Shown: positions 27,764-37,383 of the stretch, piece by piece
Layout of the letters: each line of letters starts with the position of its first letter
Position numbering within the stretch: position 1 is the first letter of the stretch
Source: Azospirillum endophyticum
Lineage (GTDB): Bacteria; Pseudomonadota; Alphaproteobacteria; Azospirillales; Azospirillaceae
Direction of reading: 5' to 3'
NCBI RefSeq assembly: GCF_016595245.1
Contig: NZ_JAENHM010000046.1
Location: 53,655 to 117,654 of the forward strand
Length of the DNA: 64,000 nucleotides
The notes under the pieces: model-generated
Told to the model about the DNA's origin: nothing
The model's input: only the letters and a program-made list of their open reading frames with translations
Databases searched by the model: none
Made by a program: the position numbers and the translations under genes

Positions 27764-29878
27764 TCAGTCCTCCCGGCGATGGATGCCGGCCGGCTCGGGA
27801 TCGGCCGGGCGGGCGTCAACGAAAAAGAACTCGTCGGGCCGGTAGACGCCGAGATAGGCGCCGGGATCCCACAGCCACAGCCCCTTGTCCGGGACGTTGT
27901 GCAGCCGGTTGGTGACGGCGATGGGCTGCGGCGTCTTCGAAACCACGCCGATGGCGAAGATCTGGTCGGCGTGGATGTCGAGCAGCGCCGACCACAGGGC
28001 GCGCCGCTCGGTCTCGTCGGTGGTGTGGCGCCAGCGGCGGGCGATGTCCATCAGCTCCTGCGGGATTGGCATGTCGATCGGTTCGCCGGCGCTGCCGGAG
28101 GTCTGGTAATACTGCCCCCATTTCGGCCAGCTGAAATTCTCCTGGGTCATCGGCGCCAGCTCCTCCGGGATGCTGTCGGGGTCGGGGATGCCGTTGTCCC
28201 AGCCGCCCCACACCGCCATCATCGTCTGGCCGGCATAGACCCGGTTGCGCAGCACGTCGCGGTCCACCGTGCGCATCAGCAGCCGGACGCCGACGTCGCG
28301 CCAGGTCTCGGCGATGATCTGCAAGGCGTCGGAAATCTCCGGCTTCTCGCCGGCGGTCTCGACGATCACCTCCAGCGGACGGCCGTCCGGCAGTTCGCGG
28401 TACAGTTCGCCGCGCTTGCGCTTCAGCCCGATCTCGTCGAGCAGGGCCGCCGCCCGCTTGGGGTCGTAGCCGGTCCAGATGCCGTTGCGTTCCGGCTTGA
28501 ACAGCGGGCTGCTCGGCAGCACGTCGACGCCGCTCTCCTGCGCCAGCCCGAAGAAGAGCGAGCGGTTGATGATGCGGCGGTCGATGCCCATCGACAGGGC
28601 GCGGCGGAAGCGGACGTCGCGCAGCAGGCTGCGCCAGACCGGGTCGTTGTAGTTCAGGTTGGGGTAGAGGGCGATCTCCGCCGCCTTGCCCTCCGGCCAC
28701 AGCAGGGTGCGGTAGTCGCCCGCCCGCTCGCCCGAGACCAGTACCGGCACCTGCGAGAAGGTCAGCCCCTCGGCCTGGAGGTCGGCCTTGCCGGTGGCGA
28801 CCTGGGCCGGAATCAGCCCGCCGGCCATCACCGTCACGTCCAGCCCGTCGGCATAGGGCAACTGCATGCCGCGGCTGTCGAAGCGGTGATAGTAGGGGTT
28901 GCGCTGGAACAGCAGGTGGGTGCCGGTGCCCTTGGAGATCGCCATCCAGGGCTGGAGCGTCGGCTCGTCCGGGTTCTCCATCCGGAACATGTCGTCGAGC
29001 GCGTTGTGCAGGGCCGCCCAGTTGCGCACCTTGTACCTGGCGAGCAGCGGCGCCATCTCGGCCTCGCCGGTGTAGCGGGCGTGGAAGCGCTTCAGGTAAT
29101 GGGCCGGGCGGGCGATGAAGGGCGGCCGGGCGGAGGCGAGCGCCGGCAGGAAATAGGGGTTCGGCTCCTGCCAGCGGAAGCGGGCGGTGACCGCGTCGGG
29201 GAAGCTGACCTCCGGCGGCTTGCCGTCCACCAGCATGAAGCGCGGCGGGCCGGACGGCGACAGCATGGGATTGTTGGCGACGTCCTCCCACCAGTAGCGG
29301 ATGTCGTCGCTGGTGAAGGGGGCGCCGTCGGACCAGCGGTGGCCGGCCCGCAGGGTCAGGGTGAAGTCGCGGCCGTCCACCACCGTCAGATCCTTGAGGA
29401 TGTCGGGCACGATCTCCCGCTTGGCGGTGTAGCCGACCATCCGGGCATAGCCGTAGAGCACGGCGATGCGGCTGTTGCGCCGCTGGGTGATGAAGCTGCG
29501 GATCCAGCCGCCGGAGCGGCCGAGGTCGCGGCCCTTGGCCTCCAGGTCGACGATCAGCGGCTCGTCCGGCATGCGCTGGCGGACGGGGGGGATGAGGCCG
29601 TAGCGCACTTGATCCGCCAGCATCGGCGGATCCTGCGGGCTGAAGGACGCGGCGGCGGCGGGGGGGGCGAGCGTCAGGAGGAGGATTTGCGCGATCACCG
29701 CCCATTTCCCTCTCCCCCCCGGGGAGAGGGTCAGGGTGAGGGGGATGCGTTGCAGGAGCTTTGTGAAAGGACCGCCGCGCGTCCCCCTCACCCTTCCCAC
29801 CGCAGAGCGGTGGACCCCTTCCCTCTCCCCGGGGGGGAGAGGGTGAGAGGCCCCGGAGATTGGAAAGTGCCTGCTCAT
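27764..29878 (-). CDS. Peptide-type ABC solute-binding protein with a repeat inside the signal peptide
   Basis: 704 aa, family 5 extracellular binding protein. The mature part shows FTLTLRAGHRWSDGAPFTSD (the family signature), RYWWEDV, and FRRALSMGIDRRIINRSLF. The first 76 residues are odd. [10 protein letters not shown], whose ATG overlaps the ATPase stop as expected for the native start, is followed by about 48 residues encoded by the palindromic repeat (PLPPGERE then LTLTLSPGGRGK). Only then comes the hydrophobic signal core WAVIAQILLLTLAPPAAAA. Either the signal peptide now has a long n-region, or translation starts at an internal codon. Periplasmic location is expected; the substrate is unknown. 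Confidence 0.87.
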   Translation of the reverse strand: MSRHFPISGASHPLPPGEREGVHRSAVGRVRGTRGGPFTKLLQRIPLTLTLSPGGRGKWAVIAQILLLTLAPPAAAASFSPQDPPMLADQVRYGLIPPVRQRMPDEPLIVDLEAKGRDLGRSGGWIRSFITQRRNSRIAVLYGYARMVGYTAKREIVPDILKDLTVVDGRDFTLTLRAGHRWSDGAPFTSDDIRYWWEDVANNPMLSPSGPPRFMLVDGKPPEVSFPDAVTARFRWQEPNPYFLPALASARPPFIARPAHYLKRFHARYTGEAEMAPLLARYKVRNWAALHNALDDMFRMENPDEPTLQPWMAISKGTGTHLLFQRNPYYHRFDSRGMQLPYADGLDVTVMAGGLIPAQVATGKADLQAEGLTFSQVPVLVSGERAGDYRTLLWPEGKAAEIALYPNLNYNDPVWRSLLRDVRFRRALSMGIDRRIINRSLFFGLAQESGVDVLPSSPLFKPERNGIWTGYDPKRAAALLDEIGLKRKRGELYRELPDGRPLEVIVETAGEKPEISDALQIIAETWRDVGVRLLMRTVDRDVLRNRVYAGQTMMAVWGGWDNGIPDPDSIPEELAPMTQENFSWPKWGQYYQTSGSAGEPIDMPIPQELMDIARRWRHTTDETERRALWSALLDIHADQIFAIGVVSKTPQPIAVTNRLHNVPDKGLWLWDPGAYLGVYRPDEFFFVDARPADPEPAGIHRRED
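29708..29849. repeat. Palindromic repeat copy at the 5' end of the binding-protein gene
   Basis: Left arm GGGTCAGGGTGAGGGGG at about 29728, right arm CCCCCTCACCCTTCCC at about 29782, then a second palindromic unit (ACCGCAGAGCGGT) inside the right arm that other copies lack. It lies between the start codon and the signal-peptide core. Confidence 0.85.
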
Positions 29879-31623
29879 GCCGCTCGCCTCACGAAATGGC
29901 CGGGCGCGGCCTCCACCAGCGGAGGGGGCGCGCCGTCGGGGGTGGGGCGGAAGGGTTCGGGCCACAAATCGGGACGGCCGGCGCCGAGCGCCACGGTGGC
30001 GATGTCGATGGGACGGCTGACGTCCGGTTCCGGCGAGGCGGCGATCAACGCGCGGGTGTAGGGGTGCAGCGGGGCGGAGAACAGGATGGCGGGCGGCGCC
30101 TCCTCCATCACCCGGCCGGCGCGCATCACCGCGACGCGGTCGGCCAGCCGCGCCACCACCGCCAGATCGTGCGAGATGAACATCAGGCTGAGGCCGAGCC
30201 GCTGCTTGATCGATTCCAGCAGGTCGAGCACCTGGGCCTGGACCGACACGTCGAGCGCCGAGGTCGGCTCGTCGCAGATCAGCAGCTGGGGGTCGAGCGC
30301 CAGGGCGCGGGCGATGCCGATGCGCTGGCGCTGGCCGCCGGAGAAGGCGTGCGGATAGCGGTTGGCCCAGGCGGGGTCGAGGCCGACCTGCGCCATCAGC
30401 GCCCGCACCCGCTCGCGCCCTTCGCCACGGCCGCAGACGCCGTGGATCGCCAGCGGCTCGGCGATGATCTCGCCGACGCTCATCCGTGGGCTGAGCGAGG
30501 CGTAGGGGTCCTGGAACACCATCTGGGCCCGGCGGCGGTAGGCGGTCAGCTCCGGCCCGGCGGCGGAGAGAAGGTCGAGCGGCGGTTCCCCGGCGGCGAC
30601 GCGGAACAGCAGGCGGCCACCGGGATCCGGCCGCTCCGCCAGCATGGCGAGCCGCGCCAGCGTCGTCTTGCCCGATCCTGACTCGCCGACGATGGCCAGC
30701 GTCTCGCCGCGGCCGACCGACAGGTCGACGCCGTCGAGCGCGCGGATGCGGACATTGCCGCGCTCGTAGGTCTTGGCGACGCCGTGGAATTCCAGGATGG
30801 CGTCGCGCACCGCGCCGGGGGCCTGCGCGCCGGTCATCTCGGGGATGGAGGGGGCGGCGGCCATCAGCTTGCGGGTGTAGCCGTGCAGCGGCCGGCCGAG
30901 CACGTCGGCGCAAGCCCCCGATTCCATCACCCGGCCGGCCCGCATCACCACCACGGCGTCGGCCATGTTGGCGACGACGCCGAGATCGTGGGTGACCAGC
31001 AGGACCGCCATGCCGGTCTCGCCCTGCAGCTCCTTGATCAGCGCCAGCACCTGGGCCTGGAGGGTGACGTCGAGCGCGGTGGTCGGCTCGTCGGCGATCA
31101 GCAACTGCGGGCGGGCGACCATCGCCATGGCGATCATCGCGCGCTGGCGCAGGCCGCCCGACAGCTGGAACGGATAGGAGCGGAAGGCGCGCACCGGATC
31201 GGGGAAGCCGACCCGCTCGAACATGGCGAGGCAGCGCGCGCGCGCGCTGCTGCGGTTGCAGGCGCCGTGCAGCCGCAGCACCTCCATCGTCTGGTCGCCG
31301 ATGGTGTGCAGCGGCGACAGCGCGCTCATCGGTTCCTGGAAGATCATCGAGATGCGGCTGCCGCGGATGTCGCGCAGGCCGGACGATGACAGCCGCAGCA
31401 GGTCGACCGCCTCGTCGCCATGGCCGAACTGGATCGAGCCGGCGGTGACCGACGCGCCACGCGGCAGGATGCCGAGGATGCTGCGGCAGGTCAGCGTCTT
31501 GCCCGAGCCGGATTCGCCGACCAGCGCCACGCTCTGCCCGGCCCCGACGGAGAAGCCGACGCCGTCGACCACCGGGCGGGGGGCGTTGCGGAAGCGGATC
31601 GTCAGGCCCTCAACCTTCAGCAT
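29875..31623 (-). CDS. Dipeptide ABC transporter ATPase, fused DppD-DppF
   Basis: 582 aa with two complete ABC ATPase domains. First: Walker A GESGSGKT (about 37), signature LSGGLRQR, Walker [13 protein letters not shown]. Second: Walker A GESGSGKT (about 314), signature FSGGQRQR, Walker [13 protein letters not shown]. The oligopeptide-family C-terminal extension is present at least in the second half ([20 protein letters not shown]). It is the first gene of the four-gene importer operon 31623-25500 and overlaps the binding-protein start by 4 bp. Confidence 0.93.
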   Translation of the reverse strand: MLKVEGLTIRFRNAPRPVVDGVGFSVGAGQSVALVGESGSGKTLTCRSILGILPRGASVTAGSIQFGHGDEAVDLLRLSSSGLRDIRGSRISMIFQEPMSALSPLHTIGDQTMEVLRLHGACNRSSARARCLAMFERVGFPDPVRAFRSYPFQLSGGLRQRAMIAMAMVARPQLLIADEPTTALDVTLQAQVLALIKELQGETGMAVLLVTHDLGVVANMADAVVVMRAGRVMESGACADVLGRPLHGYTRKLMAAAPSIPEMTGAQAPGAVRDAILEFHGVAKTYERGNVRIRALDGVDLSVGRGETLAIVGESGSGKTTLARLAMLAERPDPGGRLLFRVAAGEPPLDLLSAAGPELTAYRRRAQMVFQDPYASLSPRMSVGEIIAEPLAIHGVCGRGEGRERVRALMAQVGLDPAWANRYPHAFSGGQRQRIGIARALALDPQLLICDEPTSALDVSVQAQVLDLLESIKQRLGLSLMFISHDLAVVARLADRVAVMRAGRVMEEAPPAILFSAPLHPYTRALIAASPEPDVSRPIDIATVALGAGRPDLWPEPFRPTPDGAPPPLVEAAPGHFVRRAA

Positions 31624-31670
31624 CTTTGGGTCTCCAGGCTGGTCGCGTATCGGTGCGACCAGGAGGGTAT

Positions 31671-31789
31671 CCCCCTCTCCCCCCCGGGGAGAGGGGCGGG
31701 GTGAGGGGGAGGCACTGTGAGGATTCTCGGGATAGCCACGCCATGCATCCCCCTCACCCTAACCCTCTCCCCGGGGGGGAGAGGGGATC
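31671..31789. repeat. Palindromic repeat copy between two operons
   Basis: Same paired-arm structure as the copy at 20825. It fills most of the 198-bp space between the end of the ABC-exporter-like gene and the start of the peptide-transporter operon, so it probably overlaps the promoter region of the latter. Confidence 0.9.
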
Positions 31790-31821
31790 CCTGGCGCCTC
31801 GGCCCCATTGCGGTCATTCCA

Positions 31822-34800
31822 TCATGCTTGGGTTGCGGATTCACTGGTGTTGCTGGTTTCGTGAGTGCTGGGTGCCGGGACCGCCGCCGCAGGCGCCGAT
31901 CCCGACGGGGCTTCGCTGGTCAGGCGCTTGCCGATCTGCTGGATCACCCGCATCGGCAGGTCCGGCGCCGACGACAGCAGGCGCAGCATGGTCGCCCCGT
32001 CCAGCCGCAGCAGCCGCAGGTCGGTGCGCGCCCGGAAGCTGGAGAAACGCCGGACGCCGGCCAGAAGCTCCAGCTCGCCGATCACCTCCGGCGGCTTGAT
32101 GTAGGCGATGTGCAGCGGCGGTTGGCCGTCCGGCATCAGCCGCACCTGCTCGACCTCCCCTTCCGCCAGGACGAAGGCGAATTCCGACTGCTCGCCGCTG
32201 CGGTAGATGAAGTCGCCGGCGGCGACCGTGCGCCAGTCCGACGAGCCCAGCAGGCGGCGCAGGACCGTTTCCGGCAGGTCGGAGAACACGGGAGAACGCG
32301 ACAGCAGGCGCAGGGCCGGTTCGTCGGTCCCCTCCCCCTCTCCCGGCACGGTGTCCTCGTCATTGTCGGCGCCGTTCTGGCCGCGGCGGACCAGCCGGCC
32401 GTCCTCCAGGTCGTAGAGCGCGTCGAAGGCCGGATCGTCGGTGATCCGTTCCTCCAGCACGATCAGCGTCATCGTCGGCAGCAGCTCCTTCATGCGCTGG
32501 AAGATGCGCAGCCGCTCGTCGGGATCGTAGCTGTTGAGCGCCTGGTAGATCACGAAGATGTCGGGCTTCTTCATCAGGCCGCGGATCAGCTGCACCCGCT
32601 GGCGCACGCTGATCGGCAGCAGCGAACCACCGATGCCGACCTCGCCCAGCGCCACCAGGATCAGCACGAAGGCCCGCGCATCGGTCCGTTCCAGCGCCTC
32701 GTCCACCAGGGCGCGGAGCTGGGTGATGGCGCGCGGATCCTCGGTGGTGATGCGGCCGAACAGGAGGTTGTCCATCACGTTCAGGCGCGGGTGGTAGAGG
32801 TCGGGGTGGAAGATGGCCACCTTGTCGCGCAGCTCGTGCGGCATGTCGTCGAGCACGCGGGCGCGGATCGCCATGATCGCCTCGCGCTCCGCCTGCGGGA
32901 TGAAGTCCATGCCGTCGCGCTTGGGCACGATCATCAGGAACATGGTGGCGAACAGCAGGGTGTCCGCCTCCTGGTGGCGGCGCTGCGGCCGTTCGGACCG
33001 GCGCTTCAGCCGGGTGACCGCCTCGACCAGCTCCTCGAACAGGGCGTCGTCGATGTGCGGGTAGCGCATGATCATGACGTCGCCGTCGTCGCTGTCGCGA
33101 TAGACGCCGACCACCCGCATGGCGAAGCGGCGGCCGATGCGCACCGCGGAGTCCCACAGCCCGTGCTCCTCCATCAAACCACGGACGGTGGGGTTGCAGA
33201 CCATGCGGGCGACGGTCAGCCGCTTGCCGTCCGGCAGGCCGGCCAGCATGTTCTCGGCGATGCTGGCATAGGGGTTGAAATGGTCGCGCTCGAAGCGGGC
33301 CAGCAGCGCGTCCAGCCCGCGTTCGGTGATGGCCTCGCGCAGCCACTGGCGGGCGCGCAGCAGCGGCTGGGCGACGAAGGGATAGTCGTCGGGATCGAAC
33401 ACCTCGCGCAGGCCGCGCTGGTAGACGGCGCTCTCGCCGCCGGTGGCGGCCAGGCACTGCATGAACCAGGGACGCAGGCTGGTCCAGTCGGTGGCGCCGA
33501 TCATGCCGAAGTCGGTCCAGATCCCGTCCATGCTGTCGGTGGAGTTGCCGGACGCCTCGGCTTCGACGATCTCGCGCCGGCGGGCGGGAGGCATGGTGTC
33601 CGGATCGTCGGCCGGCGGGCGGTGGCGCAGACCGTAGGTGATGTTCTGCATCATGCTGCCGGTGAACATGCGCGGTTCCGGGCTGGCATAGGCCATGCGG
33701 CGGCCCAGCAGTTCGAGCGGAATCGCTTCCAGCGCCTGGTCGCCGATGGTGATCCGGCCGGAGGTCGGCGGCGACAGGCGGACCAGCACCTCGGCAAGGC
33801 GGCGGAGCGCCAGGGCGTTGGTGCTGGCGATGCCGACCAGGGCGCCCGGCGGCACCTCCAGCGACAGCCGTTGCAGCATGCGGTCGCCGTACTCGTTGGC
33901 CCAGGTCACCGCCTCCAGCCGCAGGGGGGCCTTGAGGTCGGCGGGGGTGGCGGGCGTCGGCGGGGTCCATTCGAACAGGAAGGGGGGCGAGAACTGCTCG
34001 GCGATCTGCTCGTACTTGATCTGGGCATCGATCATGTTCTGGTAATAGTCGAGCAGTTCCTTCCAGGGGGCGGTCAGGTCCTTGAAGGCGGACAGCGCCG
34101 CCACCAGCGCGCCGATGGTCATGTTCCCGTGCAGGACCAGGTAGCCGCCGATGGAGAACAGGAAGAACGGAGTGATCTGGTTGATGAAGTTATTGAGGAA
34201 TTTTACGAAATACTTGCGCTTGTAGATCTCGAGTCTGATCCAGTAGATGCTGCCGAGATACTGCGAGAATTCGGCCAGGACGTAGCGGATGGTGCCGTTG
34301 ACGCGGACCTCCCGGATGTTCTCCACGCTTTCGCCGATGCGTTCGGAAAGCTGGCGGACCTTGCGTACCCGCTCCTTGCCCAGCAGCTTCACCTTGAGCT
34401 GAAGCTTGGGGATGATGTAGGCCTGCACCGGGATCAGGGCGACCGACACCAGCCCGATGGTCGGCTGCTGGATGAACAGGAACAGCAGGATGGTCAGCAT
34501 CGTGCCGCCCTGGTAGAGCGGCTGGGCGAAGGAGTCGCCGATGAAGCCGGCCAGCGGCTCGGTCTCCGCCGCGACGGTGGAGATCAGTTCTCCCTGGCTG
34601 ACCTTGGAGAAATGCGGCAGCGGGAAGCGCAGCATGCGGTCGAGCAGCATGAAGCGCAGGCGCCGCACCTGCCGTTCGCCGACCACGCCCTTGAAGGTGT
34701 TGATCCGCATCTTGAAGGCGCCGTTGGCGAGCACCAGCGCCAGGAAGGTGAAGCACAGCACCAGCAGGTAGGTCACCGGCCCCATGGCGACACCGAAGAT

Positions 34801-34965
34801 CTCGCGCTCCGGCTGCGGATCCGACAAGGCCCGGTTGATGATGATCTTCGGCAGTTCCAGCGAGGCGTAGAGCACCGGGAAGGACGCGACCGTCAACAGG
34901 GCGAGCAGGATCTGCTGGCGTCCGCTGTGCTTCCAAATGAACTGAAAAATGTTGCGGTTCATCAA
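31822..34965 (-). CDS. ABC-exporter-like protein with degenerate ATPase and C-terminal cNMP-binding domain
   Basis: 1047 aa. Residues about 15-310 form a six-helix exporter-type transmembrane domain. The nucleotide-binding domain (about 350-850) carries a large insertion and has lost its motifs. Walker A is replaced by GIASTNALALRRLAE, the signature LSGGQ by LLPISVRQR, and Walker B DEATS by IYQALNSYD. The overall order and the flanking sequence (PTLTIGDQ-like region, IAENMLAGLPDGKRL) still identify the fold. Residues about 880-1010 are a cyclic-nucleotide-binding-like domain (FIYRSGEQSEFAFVLAEGEV, then PPEVIGELELLAGVRR). It is unlikely to hydrolyse ATP in the normal way. A regulatory or structural membrane role is possible; its cargo is unknown. 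Confidence 0.85.
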   Translation of the reverse strand: MMNRNIFQFIWKHSGRQQILLALLTVASFPVLYASLELPKIIINRALSDPQPEREIFGVAMGPVTYLLVLCFTFLALVLANGAFKMRINTFKGVVGERQVRRLRFMLLDRMLRFPLPHFSKVSQGELISTVAAETEPLAGFIGDSFAQPLYQGGTMLTILLFLFIQQPTIGLVSVALIPVQAYIIPKLQLKVKLLGKERVRKVRQLSERIGESVENIREVRVNGTIRYVLAEFSQYLGSIYWIRLEIYKRKYFVKFLNNFINQITPFFLFSIGGYLVLHGNMTIGALVAALSAFKDLTAPWKELLDYYQNMIDAQIKYEQIAEQFSPPFLFEWTPPTPATPADLKAPLRLEAVTWANEYGDRMLQRLSLEVPPGALVGIASTNALALRRLAEVLVRLSPPTSGRITIGDQALEAIPLELLGRRMAYASPEPRMFTGSMMQNITYGLRHRPPADDPDTMPPARRREIVEAEASGNSTDSMDGIWTDFGMIGATDWTSLRPWFMQCLAATGGESAVYQRGLREVFDPDDYPFVAQPLLRARQWLREAITERGLDALLARFERDHFNPYASIAENMLAGLPDGKRLTVARMVCNPTVRGLMEEHGLWDSAVRIGRRFAMRVVGVYRDSDDGDVMIMRYPHIDDALFEELVEAVTRLKRRSERPQRRHQEADTLLFATMFLMIVPKRDGMDFIPQAEREAIMAIRARVLDDMPHELRDKVAIFHPDLYHPRLNVMDNLLFGRITTEDPRAITQLRALVDEALERTDARAFVLILVALGEVGIGGSLLPISVRQRVQLIRGLMKKPDIFVIYQALNSYDPDERLRIFQRMKELLPTMTLIVLEERITDDPAFDALYDLEDGRLVRRGQNGADNDEDTVPGEGEGTDEPALRLLSRSPVFSDLPETVLRRLLGSSDWRTVAAGDFIYRSGEQSEFAFVLAEGEVEQVRLMPDGQPPLHIAYIKPPEVIGELELLAGVRRFSSFRARTDLRLLRLDGATMLRLLSSAPDLPMRVIQQIGKRLTSEAPSGSAPAAAVPAPSTHETSNTSESATQA

Positions 34966-35110
34966 TCGCCTTCAGGGTCGCGCCCGTCGCCGGCCGCGTT
35001 GGTCACGAGGAAAAATCCACGGGGGAGATCCACGGGGAAAACCTCGCGAGGGAAAACGGAGGAAGGAAGATTGGCGTGGGCCGGGCCGTTTTCCATCGGC
35101 ATCGCTCCGA

Positions 35111-35644
35111 TCAGCCTTCTTCTTTCCCGTCCACCCTCCAGGCATGATAGGTCCAGCGCTCGTCGGGCGGCAGGGGAAGCCGGGTCCAGTTGGGGTGGTC
35201 GAGCGGCCGGTCGGACAGCACGACGCCGCCCGGCAGCATCAGCGCGTCGATCAAGGGCGCCAGCCACGCCGCCTGGGCGGCGTCGTGATTGCGGTCGGTG
35301 CTGCCGAAATCGGCGTGGGCCAGCCGGGCGCAGCGGCCGAAGCGGTCCGCCGCCGCCGGCATGGTTTCCTGGAAATCGCCGACGAACAGGCGGTCCTCGT
35401 CCGGGGTCAGTTCCGGCGGCACGCGGACCCACATGTCGAAGACCAGGATGTCGCGCGGCGGGAACAGGTGGCGCAGATGGTCGAAGGTGCGGCCCTTGCC
35501 CAACCCCACCTCCAGCACCAAGCCGTCGTGGCCGGCGACGATGCGCTCGGCCCAGGCCAGCGCGTCGCGCTGTACCGTCATCCGGTCGATCATCCGGTCG
35601 AGCAGCGAACGGCTCTCCGCCCCGGCACCCGTTTCGGCCGCCAT
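35111..35644 (-). CDS. Class I SAM-dependent methyltransferase
   Basis: 177 aa. LVLEVGLGKGRTFDHLRHLF is motif I of SAM methyltransferases, followed by DILVFDMWVRVPP and LAHADFGS. The length and pattern resemble the small SAM_MT_6-type family of unknown substrate. The ATG at 35644 is preceded by GGGGAGGGG, a good ribosome site; an upstream open extension to 35731 would translate a 12-bp tandem repeat and is not favoured. It stands alone between the exporter-like gene and hmgA, all on the minus strand. Confidence 0.78.
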   Translation of the reverse strand: MAAETGAGAESRSLLDRMIDRMTVQRDALAWAERIVAGHDGLVLEVGLGKGRTFDHLRHLFPPRDILVFDMWVRVPPELTPDEDRLFVGDFQETMPAAADRFGRCARLAHADFGSTDRNHDAAQAAWLAPLIDALMLPGGVVLSDRPLDHPNWTRLPLPPDERWTYHAWRVDGKEEG

Positions 35645-35667
35645 CGGCCCCTCCCCTGCGATTGCAA

Positions 35668-35715
35668 CGATCGGTCCAGCGATCGGTCCAATGACCGGTC
35701 GAACGATCGGCCCTA
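35668..35715. repeat. Four tandem 12-bp units
   Basis: Units such as CGATCGGTCCAG and CGATCGGTCCAA, with two degenerate copies, lie just upstream of the methyltransferase start. In the extended frame they would encode Ile-Gly-Pro-Ile type repeats. The copy number may vary between strains. Confidence 0.7.
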
Positions 35716-35806
35716 TACCGGCATGCGGCACAGTGTGAAAGGGTGCGCCCGCGCCGTCGAGACAAAACGTCGCAGGATCGGGAGCGGAAGGGCTTACTTT
35801 GTCCGC

Positions 35807-37111
35807 CTAGGGGCGGTTCGGGTCGAAGCGCTTCGCCAGCCCCTGCCAGCAGCGGTAGTAATCGTGCTGAAGCTCGGCGGTTTCCAGGGCGTGCCGCGTC
35901 GGGCGGATGACGGCGCGCGTTTCGACCATGAAGGCCATGGTGTCGGCGACCCGCTGCGGCCGCGTGGTGTCGGCGGATGTGGCCTTGGCGAAGGTGTCGG
36001 CATCGGGGCCGTGGCCGCTCATGCAGTTGTGCAAGGACGCACCGCCGGGCAGGAAGCCTTCCTCCTTGGCGTCGTAGACGCCATGGATCAGGCCCATGAA
36101 CTCGCTGGCGACGTTGCGGTGGAACCAGGGCGGCCGGAAGGTGTCCTCCTGGACCAGCCAGCGCGGCGGGAAGATGACGAAATCGATGCTGTCGACGCCC
36201 GGCGTGTCGCTGGGAGACTGCAGGACCAGGAAGATCGACGGGTCGGGGTGGTCGAAGCCGATCGAGCCGATGGCGTTGAAGCGGCGCAGGTCGTATTTGC
36301 ACGGCGCGTGGTTGCCGTGCCACGCCACCACGTCCAGCGGCGAATGGCCGATGCGGGCGCTCCACAGGGCGCCGTCGAACTTCGCCATCAGCTCGAACTC
36401 GCCGTCGACATCCTCGTACCAGGCGTCGGGCGTCAGGAAGTCGCGCGGGTTGGCCAGCCCGTTGGAGCCGATGGGGCCGAGATCCGGCAGCCGGAAAGGC
36501 GCACCGAAATTCTCGCAGACATAGCCGCGCGCTGTACCGTCCGGCAGTTCGACGCGGAAGCGCAGGCCGCGGGGGATCAGCGCGATCTCCTGCGGTTCGA
36601 CCTCCAGCACGCCAAGCTCGGTGAACAGGCGCAGGCGGCCCTGCTGCGGCACGATCAGCAACTCTCCGTCGGCATCGTAGAAGAAGCGGCCCTCCATCGA
36701 CCGGTTGGCGGTGTAGAGGTGGATGCCGCAGCCGGTCTGCGCCTGCGGCCCGCCATTGCCGCCCATGGTGACCAGGCCGGCGACGAAGTCGGTGGGGGCG
36801 TCGGGCATCGCCGGCGGGTTCCAGCGCAGCTGGGTCGGCGGGGCCGGCATCTCGTCGAAGCGGCTGGTCAGCCGGCCGGCGTCCGTCGGCTGGAACGGCT
36901 CATGCACCACCGCCGGGCGGATGCGGTACAGCCAGGAGCGGCGGTTGTGCGCGCGGGGAGCGGTGAAGGCGGTGCCGCTGATCTGTTCGGCATAGAGGCC
37001 GTAGGGCGGGCGCTGCGGCGAGTTGCGGCCGAGGGGCAGCGCGCCGGGCAACGCCTCCGTCGCGAACTCGTTACCGAAGCCGGACTGGTAGGTGAAGGCG
37101 GGGGACGTCAT
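35807..37111 (-). CDS. hmgA: Homogentisate 1,2-dioxygenase
   Basis: 434 aa, standard length. Catalyses ring opening of homogentisate to maleylacetoacetate in tyrosine/phenylalanine catabolism, using Fe(II). Recognisable by [19 protein letters not shown] at the N-terminus, the central [20 protein letters not shown], and the iron-site region [21 protein letters not shown] and [12 protein letters not shown] (His/Glu/His ligands). The ATG at 37111 starts the conserved sequence. No other homogentisate-pathway gene is adjacent. A short palindrome upstream (37181) is a candidate operator. Confidence 0.96.
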   Translation of the reverse strand: MTSPAFTYQSGFGNEFATEALPGALPLGRNSPQRPPYGLYAEQISGTAFTAPRAHNRRSWLYRIRPAVVHEPFQPTDAGRLTSRFDEMPAPPTQLRWNPPAMPDAPTDFVAGLVTMGGNGGPQAQTGCGIHLYTANRSMEGRFFYDADGELLIVPQQGRLRLFTELGVLEVEPQEIALIPRGLRFRVELPDGTARGYVCENFGAPFRLPDLGPIGSNGLANPRDFLTPDAWYEDVDGEFELMAKFDGALWSARIGHSPLDVVAWHGNHAPCKYDLRRFNAIGSIGFDHPDPSIFLVLQSPSDTPGVDSIDFVIFPPRWLVQEDTFRPPWFHRNVASEFMGLIHGVYDAKEEGFLPGGASLHNCMSGHGPDADTFAKATSADTTRPQRVADTMAFMVETRAVIRPTRHALETAELQHDYYRCWQGLAKRFDPNRP

Positions 37112-37180
37112 GCGGGCAGCTCCCTTTCCCGGGGGATGCGGCCGGTGCCAAGCGCCGGGCGCGACCATTTGTCGCTCATA

Positions 37181-37198
37181 TAGTTTCTTTTGAAACTA
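37181..37198. promoter_or_regulatory. Candidate operator upstream of hmgA
   Basis: Perfect inverted repeat TAGTTTC-TTTT-GAAACTA, about 70 bp upstream of the hmgA ATG in an AT-rich spot. Size and symmetry fit a MarR- or similar dimeric repressor; no regulator gene is next to it. Confidence 0.6.
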
Positions 37199-37236
37199 CA
37201 CGCCAGAGGAAAAGTGAGGGAGTGGGTGTGGTGATT

Positions 37237-37360
37237 GCCCCCTCCCCATCCCTCCCCCGCTTCGCGGGAGAGGGGGCAGGACGCTTGTCGACGTGACGCA
37301 AATGTCGAAGCGGCGGCAGTTCCCTCTCCCGCGATAGCGGGGGAGGGTTAGGGAGGGGGC
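37237..37360. repeat. Second type of paired palindromic repeat
   Basis: Outer arms GCCCCCTCCCCATCCCTCCC and the near-complement GGGAGGGTTAGGGAGGGGGC enclose two small hairpins (CCCGCTTCGCGGG at about 37256 and CCCGCGATAGCGGG at about 37328). It differs in sequence from the copies at 20825 and elsewhere but has the same paired architecture. Confidence 0.8.
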
Positions 37361-37383
37361 AACCACTGCAACCACTCCCCGCC

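Noticed and set aside
31717..35694. Very long open frame (about 1300 codons) on the plus strand opposite the exporter-like gene
   Set aside because: It is antisense to a gene with clear domains and has the His/Gln/Arg/Asp-rich composition of GC-rich shadow frames. The same applies to long frames at 26732-30061, 2360-4969, 39625-42909 and, on the minus strand, 54088-56793 and 7239-9689.
35668..35715. CRISPR-like array
   Set aside because: Units of 12 bp are contiguous with no spacers; it is a simple tandem repeat.
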